DNA of 64,000 nucleotides from Lathyrus oleraceus (GCF_024323335.1 NC_066583.1:358924377-358988376), one strand, 5' to 3'; numbered from the stretch's first letter, positions 47,394 to 59,000 are shown. Notes: generated by a model not told the origin, from the letters alone. Made by a program: numbers and translations.

Positions 47394-48415
47394 TGTAAGA
47401 ACAAAAATTGTGATACAACAGATTCCTTGATTTTGATGATAACAAAGGATGAAACCAAAAATGACACCCTAACGAAAAGTTTCTAAGTGTGCAAGACTCT
47501 GATGACATCATCAGATAGAGTATCAGATCAGAAGTATATTATCAAATGATCAGAAGCTCTGAAGAAGAAACAAGTTCAAAGAAGTCAAACTCTGAACTAA
47601 ACAACAAGTATCAGAAGCATCTTAACAGGAAGTAAGTCCTAGAACCTCTGACTCTGAACAACGCCTTCTGAAAGATCTATTTAGGTCAACATCAGAAGCA
47701 AGATTCCAAGGTTCTCCAGAAACACAAATACTCTGATTATGGATTTGCTAATCATGAAAGAGTAACGTTGAAGACAAGTAAAGATTTTCAAATGGATTTC
47801 CTAATTGAGAAAGAGACGTTAATCTCCAATCTCAATAAAGAAAATACTACTTGTGGTAAGTAGTCATTTCAAGTAGAAAAAGTCATCCTGCAGTAGCTAA
47901 TTATGTGATGGCGTAACTTCATCTTAATATCCACCAGTTTCAACTACTACTTCAACTGATCTATATAAAGGATTGAAAATCAATTTTCAGTAACATACAC
48001 ACGAGGAAAAATCATACTGAAACATCAACAAGAAAAACACTCTTGCTCTCTATCTTCACGAAGCTTTTGCTTATTACGTGAAAAACTTTTGTTCTTAATT
48101 TTGTAATACTTGCTTTCTTAGAAGCACTCTAGTTTACATAATTCCTTCTTCTATTGTTTATTGATTTCCTCAAGTGACTCTGTGTAGTCTGTACTTGAGA
48201 GGGCTAAGAGATTTTGTATCTTAGACGTTGTTTGTAATCTTTCAAGATTAGTGGATTAAGTCCTTGTTGAAGGCGAAATCACCTTGGCCGGGTGGACTGG
48301 AGTAGCTTTGTGTTATAAGCGAACCAGTATAAAATCCTTGTGTGATTTTCATTTTGAAAAGCGCTTATTTTTCCAAACAATTCAAACCCCCCCTTTCTTG
48401 TTTTTCTCACCTTCA
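47394..48415 (+). repeat. Copia element 2 LTR, copy B (3' LTR)
   Basis: 1022 bp, the same length as copy A, about four differences by eye. TATA box at 47962-47969. Followed by TCTCT (48416-48420) and Cyclops-like DNA. Confidence 0.93.
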
Positions 48416-48850
48416 TCTCTTTCACTAAGGTTTGCCCTAATTCCATTTCTTTATGTTTTAACTTTGTAAATTTCTGATGTATATGTCATTTAGGGTGAAT
48501 TTGGGGGAATGGGTACATTAGGTTTTGCATGTGGGTGTAGATTTGCATGTACCTTAGAACGATGCCTTTCTTGATAAATCATTTTGTTCTGAAATAGATA
48601 CCATGAGACCTTGGGTTTTGCCAAAATTTCAGTGTAAACATTGCAGAACCCAAAAACCCGTAAGATTCGCTAGCAACTCGCTAGGCGAATCAGTGGCGAG
48701 CATTCGCTGCCACTTTGCTAGGCGAACCTGTAGCGAAGCTTCGCTAGGTTCTCGCTAGGCGAAGTAGCAGCGACCATGACAGTAGTTGGAATTCTGTGTT
48801 GCTTTCTAATCTGTTTTGTGTTGTGTTGTTTCCTCTCTATGTCTGTGCAG
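48416..48850 (+). other. ORF3 leader with hairpin cluster and splice-acceptor-like end (copy B)
   Basis: Non-coding. Begins with TCTCT, holds the hairpin-motif cluster at 48666-48777 and ends in a pyrimidine-rich stretch and GTGCAG at 48850, immediately before the ORF3 ATG. A donor-like CCGTAAGA is at 48658-48665. Confidence 0.6.
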
Positions 48851-50113
48851 ATGGAATCCAGGTCCGGAGCTTCGAAAAAGAGAAAGGGCGGGAACACTTC
48901 CCGTCCCGTACCAATACAATTCGACACCGACAAATTTGTCGGGCCAAAGCAAGCAGCAAGATATGTTGCTTTGGAAAAGCGAAAGATTTTGCCGGAAAAG
49001 AGATTTATAATCAACCCTGAAGGCACGAACCGTACATTCGCCGGGTTGATTAACAACAAAAAGTGGGACCGGTTAATATCCCCCATGGAGCATTACGACA
49101 TCGCAACAGTGCGTGAGTTCTACGCGAACGCACTGCCGAACGACGACGAGCCATTCACATGGACGTCTAGAGTGTCCAGCCGTCCTGTTGCGTTCGATCG
49201 GGATGCAATTAACCGTGTCCTGGGTGAACCGCTCCATCTGGGAGCCAATGAGAGAGACACCTACCAACAAGATTTAAGGCTTCACCGGGATACCGATTCG
49301 ATTTCTGCTGCCCTGCTTTTGGAAGGGAAATCAGTTGAGCTAAACCCATCTGGGGTTCCGATGAGATACCATAGGGAGGACATGATTCCCTTGGCTCAAC
49401 TGATCCTTTTGTTGGTTCTTACAAACATCAAACCCAAGTCTCATACTTCTACCGTGCCAATCCCAGTGGCACACTTGGTACACAACATCCTCACGAATAT
49501 CCAAATTGATGTGGCGAGGATTATTGTTTTGGAGTTGAAGTTCGTGATTGAAAGCAGGCTAAAGTCGGGGGCACGAGTGAATTGTCCCCTGGCTTTCCCT
49601 TGTCTAATCATGGCTTTGTGCCAGCAAGCGAGGGTGAGGCTACCCTCTAAGGGTCAAGTAAGGATCCCGCCGGCCATTGATGACCGATACGTGGCCAAGT
49701 ACTGCAAACCGAAGAATGTAAGAAGTAGTTTAGCTGCTGAGGTTACCGGGGCTTCTGATGGTCCTGGTACTTTTACTCTAGGATCCGATCCTTTCCAGCA
49801 GGCTGTTTGCAACTACAACTGGGATTGGATGACGGCAACTCAGCGCGCCATGCTCGATATGCACGATTCTATGCAGCTATTACAGTTGCAGATGCGCGAC
49901 CCCTCCGGTGAGCATTCTATGATGTCACGTGACTAGTTTCTGTAGCATGCTAGCTGGCCTGTGGACAGGCCTGTGTTTGGAGAGGGGGCGGGTGCTGGTG
50001 CAGCTGGTGCTGGTGCTTCTTCTGGTGCTGCTGAAGATGATGATGATGATGATGATGAGGCTACCGGTTCTGAAGCCGGTAGTGATGAGGGTTATGAGTC
50101 CTTGGAGGGCTAA
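48851..50113 (+). pseudogene. Cyclops-like ORF3 (putative plant transposon protein), copy B
   Basis: Start chosen at ATG 48851, right after the acceptor-like CAG. Order: basic N-terminus (SGASKKRKGGNTSR), then a putative plant transposon protein-type domain (RFIINPEGTNRTFAGLINNKKWDRLISP...EFYANALPN..., RPVAFDRDAINRVLG, PLAQLILLLVLTNIKPK), a Leu-rich helical middle, and after TAG codons at 49934 and 49943 an in-frame Gly/Ala-rich then Asp-rich tail to TAA 50111. Both TAGs fit CAG to TAG. It resembles the third ORF of the copia element in layout, though the two elements belong to different superfamilies. No membrane anchor seen beyond the putative intronic N-terminus at 48776. Function unknown. 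Confidence 0.82.
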
Positions 50114-50921
50114 GTTTATTTTATTTTTCATATTATGTTTTATTTCTATTGTATTTTCAGATTTGTGTATTTTGATTTTGGTTATGTACTTTTGGGGTGT
50201 TTTGTCCCCCATGAACAATTTTAAATTTTGAAGTAATGTTATTATTTATGTTTTAAATTTCTTCTGTTTTAATAAATTTTTGGTTGGTTGAGTGTCAAAC
50301 CTTCTAGATTGGTTGCTCCTCAAAGAAGTATCCAATGAAGGTGCATCCGAGCTTGGATGGCAATGATAAAAATAAACAAGTGAATAATGCTAAGGTACAT
50401 GGTTACCTCCGGCTAGAATTTTAGAATGCATTAAGAACTTTACTCTTTTTTGTAATTGAATATTGTCTTTTTGCAACATAATTGAATGAATGTTTCATCT
50501 AGGACTTAAAACCACAAATTGTGAGGAACCTCCATTTGTACACTTAAATGCTGGATTCTAATAAGCTTTGTTGATTCATTTGATTCATACTTTGTCTTTT
50601 ATTATTGTGAATATGTGGAAGCAATTAGAAATTATCAAGGCACTTGTTTTCTATCGAGCACAACCAGTTCCAAATACAACTTACCTGTGAGCAGAGAGAG
50701 TATTCGTTAACCCCTTTGAGCTTAAACAGTTGAATCTCAGCTTGAAATAAAGCGAGATTTCAAAAATCTTTTTTTTCTTACAACCCGGAAAATTTTGATA
50801 ATTGTTCTTTTGCCGTAAAAAGTCAAGAGCATTCACTTAGGGTGAGTAAGAAATAAGTTGGGGAGAACGAAAATGAGAATCGGTAAGTGCCACAACTCTT
50901 GAAAAATCGAGCAAGCATAAA

Positions 50922-51015
<94 letters not shown>

Positions 51016-51663
51016 AAAGAGAAACATCTGTTTTGTAAATATGATGTGAAAGAAAAGAAAAAAATAGAGAAAATGAAAATGAATGCTTGCTTGGAAGAAA
51101 AATAGTGAAAAACAAAAATTGAGTTGTGAAATAAGAGTTGTGAAGGTTGCAAATGAGAAACAAATGGAACGAAGTTGAGATGTGTGAATAATGTACAATG
51201 AATGTCTCTTTTGCATCGGCAATTTCGTTTTCATTGGCCTTAGAAATGACCCTTGTTTGTTAACCTAACCAAGCTTCAACCGAAAAGTCCTTAGTGATCT
51301 TCGTACTTCCACATTACCAATTATAATTGTTAGACATTGTATGAATTGAATTGATTTCTTCATTGTTTGTTGGAGAGTGAGATTATTCCCGCGGTTGCAA
51401 ACGCGTAATTTCTTCAATCCTTATTCGAAGAGGAGAGATAAGGTGATACATTTAAGATAATATTGTTGTGGATAGATACATATTTCGCATTGCTACTAAG
51501 TTTTAGTTCTTGTGTATTATTTTATTCTAACCGTTGGAAATTTGTATCTGCTGATTCGCTTGTGTTTGAGCCGTTTTATCCGATTTCGAAGAAACTTTTT
51601 TCTTAATGCAAATCCTCTTGTCCTTCAAGAGGCATACTTTTCTTGAGGACAAGCAAGAATCTA
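50114..51663 (+). other. 3' untranslated region of Cyclops-like element
   Basis: No gene. Contains a TA microsatellite (50926-51008) and AT-rich non-coding DNA. The Tyr-Ile ORFs on the minus strand are artefacts of the microsatellite. Confidence 0.7.
50926..51008. repeat. (TA)n microsatellite
   Basis: About 41 uninterrupted TA units in the 3' region of the Cyclops-like element. Confidence 0.95.
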
Positions 51664-51675
51664 GTTGGGGAGAGT
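51664..51675 (+). other. Polypurine tract of Cyclops-like element
   Basis: GTTGGGGAGAGT directly before the 3' LTR; the purine core is GGGGAGAG. Confidence 0.75.
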
Positions 51676-53187
51676 TGTTAGATACCCAAAAGTGCTTATT
51701 TGAGCTATCAAATATGGGCATCTTTCACTCCATTTCCTTGCTAAAGTGTTCGAAACCACCTTTGTTTTTGATGAATTGCAATACAATGATAAACGATCTT
51801 GATACCTTTGATTTGTGTGTTATTGTGCAGGAATTAGGCATGAAATAATAGAAAATGAAGCCACAAGAAAGTTGGCAAAGGGACCAAAAAAAAGGATGCA
51901 TTCATCAGCTTGCTCGCTAGGCGAGGGCTGTGGCGAAGAGCTCGCTAGGCGAGCACCCAGCGAGAACCCAGCGAAGAGCTCCAGTATTTTACAGTAGCAA
52001 ACATCAACAAACTCGCTAGGCGAGCAGCCAGCGAAGGGTGTAGCGAACACGTCCAGACTTGGTCAAAAGCGCAGCCAGCACTCACTCGCTAGGCGAGCCA
52101 TTAGCGAGCTCCCAGCGAGCAATTCCAGTAGCAAAACCTCCTAAGCTCGCTGGAGCGAAGCGTGAAGCGTGGGCTTCGCCTAGTGAAGGTTTTGTTCGCC
52201 TAGCGAACATGCCAATTTGGCAAAGGATATTTCTTTGGGCGCAGGTGCCTCAGGTGCCTCATTTTGGGGCTCGCTAGGCGAGCCATTCTGCTCGCCTAGC
52301 GAGCATGATAGCTCAGTAGCAGCACTATAAGTAGCAAGGGCTACTTTTTGGAGCCAGACTTTACACCTCCATACTTTTGTACTTTTGAGATATTTTTCCA
52401 GCATTGCTCTAGAGATACTTTGTGACCTAGAAATCATTTCTCTTCATCTCTTAACAATCTTTCACAAAAAGAAGGTGGATTCCCATCCAATCTCGATTAT
52501 TCGACTCGGATGTTGATCAACCTTCTTCCGAAACTTGTTGACCAAGCTACCATGAAAATGAGTAGCTAAGTTCTTCATTTTGTCAAGGTTAGATGTAGAT
52601 GGTCATAAGCTTTGTGTGTATATGAGATGATCTTCATTTGTAAACTCTTTAATGATGAATATATGGTGAAAACTTTGTTTTATTGAAAACTCTTTGTGTT
52701 GGTTTATGATCGAGAGATGCTTACCAACTCTTTACCTAGGTTTTCATCCAATCTTGTTTGTTAGCTAGAGATAGTAATGAATGATTTTGTTCACCATAAG
52801 GTTGAACCAAAAAGTTGTCATTTTGATAGATTGTGTTAGAGATAAACAATGGATCAAAATGGGAAAACTCACAATGTGTGTTAGAGATAAACACATTGGG
52901 AGGACTTTGTGAAATAGTTTATCATCTAAAGGAGTTTATAATTTTTGTTGATCGAACATATACATGCAAAGTGATCGTCGAACCCTTACTTTGGCAATAT
53001 TTCTCAAATATTAAAACCAAATCTTTTACCGTATTTTCTCACACTTTTATGCAAGATACCGTGACTAAAACCAAAACCCCCTTGTTACTACGAGTTAAGA
53101 ATTGAAACAACTGTCGAACGGCGGCGATATCTCACAATCCCTGTGGAGACGATAACAAAAACCCGACACTTAAAAACACAATCAACA
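51676..53187 (+). repeat. 3' LTR of Cyclops-like element
   Basis: 1512 bp, TGTTAGATACCC... to ...CAATCAACA, followed by GTGGG. 21 bp longer than the 5' LTR because of one additional hairpin motif near 52270-52290. TATA box at 52326-52333. Hairpin cluster at 51910-52306. Confidence 0.93.
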
Positions 53188-53192
53188 GTGGG

Positions 53193-53668
53193 TGATCATT
53201 CCCTGTGGTTTATTACCTTTGTTAAGTTATCACTCAACTAATAGTTAAGTAATATTCCTCTACTATTTAAAGTCAGGGTTTTCCCTTTTTGTTGGTTTCT
53301 TTCCCCCATAAAAGTATTGCTGTCTTCCCTGTTGGATCTTTAGCTCGTTTTCCAACGGTGCATTGGTTATTCTCAAGTTCTTCCTTTTCCCTCAAAGAAT
53401 GTTATTTGTCCCCAGCCAGGTTCCCCTTTTGGAATCTGTCATTCCCTTGCAAAATTTCAATCTCCTTTTTTCTCTAGTAGTTCTTTGTCTCTCATAGTGC
53501 TAAATCCCCCACAAGATATCCTGGCTTGCATTCATATCATATCATAAACATCTTGCGGTATCTTAGGGTCAAAATTGGGTCTTTAATATTTAAGTCTCTC
53601 CAATCTCGTCAACACAAAGATTTCAATCTTCGTATCTCCAAATTGAAGAAATTTAAATAGGTGCATCT
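53193..53668 (+). other. 3' region of the Ogre-type element, resumed
   Basis: Continues the 60-bp array (unit at 53217), then non-coding DNA. Near 53563-53585 it carries CTTAGGGTCAAAATTGGGTC, an inverted copy of the Ogre LTR start, about 85 bp before the LTR. Confidence 0.75.
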
Positions 53669-56051
53669 GTGATAACCTAATTTTTAACCCTAAGATCCCA
53701 CATCTCATTTGCATTTTTGTATACAAGTAAGTTCACATGTTGGTCCTTCCCCTTATCCAACTTTGAGTTTTGCTTCTTGCAGGGATCACCAAACACCTCT
53801 TTATTTTACCTTTGTGTTTATTTGATTCATTGTTTATCTAACCACTAATCAAAATACCACAAATATGTCTTGTTTCCCTTTGAGTTTATTATGCAAGGTA
53901 GGGCTTTTCAAATCAAGAGCATCTTAAAGTATTAGTTGCTTACTTCTCAAGGAAAGTCAAAGGTTCATATGTTTATTTCCATCCTTATTCAACAAGAAAC
54001 TTCAAGCTTTGAGAAATTTAATCAAGAGATAATCAAGGAAACCTTATCTTGATTTCATATAATCACCCATGTGCTTTAAAATGCAAGAAAAGTCTAAGTA
54101 CACAAGCTTGTTCCAAGAGGTTGACCTAAAAGTCAACATTTTGAAGTCAAAATTCCAAAGATCATAACTCCTTCAATTCTCAACATTTTTTAATGCTTCT
54201 TTTTGAATATGACTCTTATAAACATCCTCTACAACTTCTATTCATATTACAAAAGCCAATTATGCTTGGAGGATCATCAAAAGTTTGGAGACATTATAGG
54301 TCATTTGTGGAGTTAGTGAAATTTGACCTATTTTCAAATGACTTTTTCCTAACTTTCAAGGATCATAACTTCTTCAATTTTCACAATATGAGGATGCTTC
54401 TTTTTGAAAAATTTCACTTGTGATTCCCTCTACAAGTTTTATTCAGGGATCAAGGTCAGAATATGATTTGAAGGCCATGGAATTCATTGAGACATTATAG
54501 GTCATTTTCAGCCATGAAGCACTCAAATTTTTTCTAAGTTATGTGACCGGTTTTTCATGCCAACTTCAACATGCCATAACTTTGTGCTCAAACATCCAAA
54601 TGCAACCTTTCTTGGCACATTATAATCTTGTCCATGATGTTAACACATTTCAAGAAGAACATGATCAAAAATCCTCTTGAGTAGGATGCCCCATTGAGTT
54701 GAACATGGTGACTTGGAACTGAAGAAATCACCATTGCCTGAAATTTGCACATCACTAATCTCAATTCCAAGCCAAATTAGCAAGTGTTTTGATCCTAAAC
54801 ATGTTTAACAAAGTCTCCAAAAGTTAATTGACCCTTAAAACACATCATTTGGCTTAGTTTTTATGAGTTTCAAGTCACACTTTGCACACATTATGATCAA
54901 ATTCGTTTTGCACAAATTCAATATCATTCCACATGTATTTAGATCCAATCACATTCCCTATAAATAGAGGAAGATATTTCCTTCATTTTCAAGCTTTGGA
55001 GAGCCAAGAAACCCCTACTGCAACTTGAAATTTTTCCAGGAAATTCAACTATCGTGTTTTGAGTTTCAGCTTGTTTCAATCCAATTTCTTGATTTCATTA
55101 GCACCTTCGGCATCCCCTGAAACTTTTGCAACAATTCCCAATCTCTGAGACCTTCTGAAGTGCTCTAACTAGATCAAGTTTCATCAACTTCTAATCACCA
55201 TATAAATAAGGTAGTTCTGAGCATCACTTGAAGTCAAACAAGTTACCACAATGTAGCCCTTCACTCTCTGATGCTTTCCCCTAACTTATCAGGCGTTGAT
55301 TGATCTTATTCATCATTTTTTTTTTGGCTTGCTTGTTTCTGAAACTTCTCTGAAATTCCCTTTGCTCAGTTCACATAAATGAATTTGGAGTATAAGGTTG
55401 AATTCGGGATAAGAAGAGGATCACAATGGTGGTGGTCCCGTGTCTTGAATTTACCAAACGATGAAACTCCGGTAAGAGCTACGGTGAGAAGACGATCGAA
55501 GATTTCTCAGGTTGTCTCAGTTTGAATCAAACACGTTGGCAAATTGAAATGTTCTGATTGGTTGAACCTAAACTGGATCATGTGTTTGGCTTGCAGCGTG
55601 TTCCATCGTGCATCCTAACCTTTGGAGTGTTGGATATGCCACGTCAATTAATGAGGCGTGATCCAACGCTCTGTGTTTTTTCTGATTTTATTTCTTTTTC
55701 TTTTATGATTTTTAATTTCTTTTTCTTTAAAAATTCATAGTAATTTCATTTTTTATCCAAAAAATCCCAAAATAATTTCGGAAATTCTCTTTTATTTTTC
55801 TTCATCTGATTTTTATTTTTTCACATTTTATTTCAATGATTTTCTAATTTTCATTAATTTTCTCTTTTCTCCTTTGTTTTATTTGGTTAAAAATTACTTT
55901 TCTGCATTTTAAAATTCTGAAAATTTTATTATATATTTCTTATTTTATTTCCAACCTTCCATAGTTTTCTTGGCCATTTATTTGGTGTTTTAAAGGACTT
56001 TATGGAATTTTCCTTATATTTTTATTTTAAAATTCATTTAAAAATACCTTT
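53669..56051 (+). repeat. 3' LTR of the Ogre-type element, truncated by next insertion
   Basis: Starts TGTGATAACCTAATTTTTAACCCTAAGATCCC, a diverged form of the Ogre LTR start at 16429 and 56052. TATA box TATAAATA at 54959-54966. Interior landmarks shared with the solo LTR at 11674 (GGCCATTTATTTGGTGTTTT). Interrupted at 56051; the remaining half is not in the window. ORFs inside are shadows. Confidence 0.82.
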
Positions 56052-59000
56052 TATAAGACCCCAATTTTGACCTCTAAGATCCCTCATGTCATCACATGAA
56101 CTTGGAATTAGCATTGAGATCACACTTTGGTATCCTCCTCACTTATCATTCATTGGGTGTGCATTGGGAGAGATTACCAAGCATTTGTGATTGTATCATA
56201 CTTTATTTTCTTTATTTTACTAACCAAAATACCAAAAATATGTCAAGTATAGTGTTGTTTCATTTATAGGTAGTGTGTGTGTCCACTTGTGCCTCATCAA
56301 GCTCACAACTAGGGTTTGAGACCCTCAATGTAAAGGATCAAGCTATATAAGGTCTAAATTGGTTCAAAGCATCATATATGGATCCCTATGTTCTTCATTT
56401 ATTATTTTGATCAAGAATTCACCAAATGTTTGAAGCTTATTTGTCAAGGAATCCCTTATTCATCTGGGTATCTTGTGTGCCTTCCTTGGAAAGTTTCTTC
56501 AACATATGATCATAGATATCAAGGGATAATCCATTTTACTTTATCATAAGAATATATGATTATCCATGAGCCCCAAAGAGAAAAAGAACTTCAAGTTTGC
56601 AAGTTGGTTCGAGGAGGTTGACTAGAAAAAGTCAACTGGTAAAATATAGGGTTCCCAAGACCCTATCTCCTACAATTTTTGGCAGATGAAAATGATTCCA
56701 AGAGAAACATTACTATTTATGACATTCCAAACAACTTTCATATTGGAATCAAGAGCTAATTTTGCTTGTAAAGTCATTTTTTATGGTGAAAGATTATAGG
56801 TCATTTTGTTTGTGCCCTAGATAGAGGGTCAACTTCCCAGAATCATAACTTCTTCAATTTTTATGATATAAATATCATCCAAATTTCATGATCAAATTCA
56901 AGATGTCTTATTCAACTTTTCTTGTTTGATAAAGGTCAAATTACACTTGCAAGGTCCTGTGCCATGAGGAAACATTATAGGTCCATTTGGGTCCTTACCA
57001 TTGAACAAGCAATTTTCCTTAACTTCTAAAATCCATAACTTTATCATGCAAGCTCCAAATGGTGTCAAATTTATGATTGAATTAATATGATTGAAAGAGA
57101 TACATCTTTGAATAAGGAACTAAAGTCATTTGAAGCCCATAGTAAAAGTTATTCAAGGTTGAAAAAAGGGTCATTTGACTTTTCACTTAGAAATTTTTCA
57201 AGTATGTTTGATTACTCCAACTTCAACACCAAAATTCATGATGATCCAAGCTTCAAATGGAAAACATCCCAACATCAAAGTTGTTCCCCTTGATGGTAGC
57301 TTTCCAAAGAGTCCAAGATCATTGAATTTGGATCAAAATTTAGGGACTTGCGTATGGTTACTTTGCATGGCTCTATTTGGAAACATTTCAACTCATTTGC
57401 TATATATACCTTTATATGCTTCCATGTAATGACTCCAGCAACATTTGTACACGAATTGGAAGTGGATTGCATCATTGTTTGGGCCTAATTATATGCCCAT
57501 GCACCCATGCACAATATTTATATTTTTGGCCAAATTTTGAATTGGTGTGGAAATGAATTCAAGAGCCTAGATATACATGTCCATTGCCTCAACATTGGAC
57601 GATCCTTGCCCAAGCTCTACCCTGCAATTCCCCTAACCTTCATTGAAAGAACAACCTTGAAGATTTCCTTTGAAATCGAGTTTTAGTTCACTTTCTATTT
57701 TTGAGCTAAAACTCTAAGGGTTCACAACCATTTTTGTTCTAATAATCTCCTACAAGCAAGAGGAAGCAAAAGCCAAGAAGAATTGCATCGAGATCAAGCC
57801 AAATCACTGCAACCTGAAGGTGATTTTTCCAGGTTTTCAAGTCTTCGATTCTCTCTCATTTCTCCATAATTTTTCTTGCTTTATGGTTGGCTGAAGTCTT
57901 ACCAATGTAGGAAACAAGATTGAGTTGCTTTGAGGTTGAATCGAAGCAACTAAGTTTACATACCTCGTTTTTCAACTCCACATATCCTTTCATGTAGTGA
58001 GAGTTAGATAAATTGGAGGCCAGATTCGAGATCCTTATGATTTTCTCTTCAAAATTGTGTATGGTTCTTTCATTTTGATGAACATTTTGGTTGGACTAGT
58101 CCGGTGAGGGTGACTGAAGAAGATGACTAAAGCTAGGGATCCGGTGGTGCGCTGGCAGTATCCATGTCATCTGATCATTGGTCCATGTTCTAATCTTGTC
58201 CCTCCATTCTGATTACCACGTGATACGCGTTGACTTTGTAACACCATTGACATGATGCGTGTGGCCATTGGATCTACCACCTCAATTAATGAGGGAGATC
58301 TGATGGTCCTCCTTTTTTTGATTTATCTGATTTTATGTTTTATTATTTTAAATACCATTTTCTTATTAAATTCATATTAATGTCAATTTTAATCCAAAAA
58401 ATATGGGACTTTCACTAAATTTCTTATATAATTTCCTCTTCAATTTTTTGAATTAAAATCATTTTTTGGATTGTATTTGATATTTTTTGTGAATTTAATG
58501 ATTTTTGACTTATCTTTAATTAATTTTAAATACTTCTGACTTTTCAAAAATTCTATAAAAAAATGTCTAAGGTCCTTTGACCTTTTTTGACCTAGGATAA
58601 ATCCCTTGGCCATTTATTTGGTGATTTGAAGTGATTTGAGGTTTTTCCCCTTTAAACATGTGTTTTTATTCATTTAAAAATTGAATTTAAATTGTTTAAT
58701 TTCTTTAATATTTTGTTGAGTTATTTGATTGACTTTGTGTTGACTCAACTTCTGTTTGGCCTTGATATTGGTTAAATTGGACATTAATTTGATCAATACC
58801 ATTGGGTTTAGGGGGTTGATGAAGTTTGAACTTCATCCCTCAAAATGAATGGATGGTATTGATCAAATGAAGTTCATCCCTTGATCAATTTGGGATATCT
58901 TCCACCTCATCTCTTCATCTTCATTTCTTTCTTCCCATATCATTCATTGGCCAATGATTTCTCATAGAATCAAATGTTAATTGATTCATCAATGACCTTG

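Larger units (their letters stand above)
37090..48415 (+). mobile_element. Ty1/copia SIRE-lineage element 2, rearranged
   Basis: Contains, in order, a copia LTR (37090-38111), 1364 bp of the host Cyclops-like element (38112-39475), then 5'-truncated gag, protease, integrase, RT, RNase H, a third ORF, polypurine tract and LTR (47394-48415). The left LTR is followed by TCTCT and host element sequence, so it looks like a solo LTR. The PBS and the gag N-terminus are missing. The right LTR is followed by TCTCT and a second copy of the same host sequence. This cannot arise from one simple insertion (see findings). Confidence 0.9.
47394..49779 (+). repeat. 2386-bp direct repeat, copy B (copy A at 37090-39475)
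   Basis: Offset is exactly 10304 bp along the whole length, with no indel seen. About seven substitutions by eye. Identity begins at the LTR start and ends within the ORF3 codons at 39475/49779, where copy A turns into copia gag and copy B continues as ORF3. Confidence 0.92.
29542..53187 (+). mobile_element. Ty3/gypsy Athila-clade element, Cyclops-like, with nested copia element
   Basis: LTRs 29542-31032 and 51676-53187, perfect 5-bp target duplication GTGGG, PBS after the 5' LTR, then gag, protease, RT, RNase H, integrase (Ty3/gypsy order), a third ORF of the putative plant transposon protein class, and a purine tract before the 3' LTR. LTR length near 1.5 kb, the tRNA-Asp-type PBS and the third ORF fit the Athila clade; pea Cyclops is the closest family I can name from general knowledge. 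Minus the copia insert and the duplicated block the element would be about 12.3 kb. All large ORFs carry stops or frameshifts, so it is non-autonomous. Confidence 0.92.

Noticed and set aside
50823..51234. Three minus-strand ORFs with Phe/Tyr/Ile-rich, membrane-like sequences
   Set aside because: They run through a TA microsatellite and AT-rich 3' untranslated DNA of the Cyclops-like element; no conserved motif.
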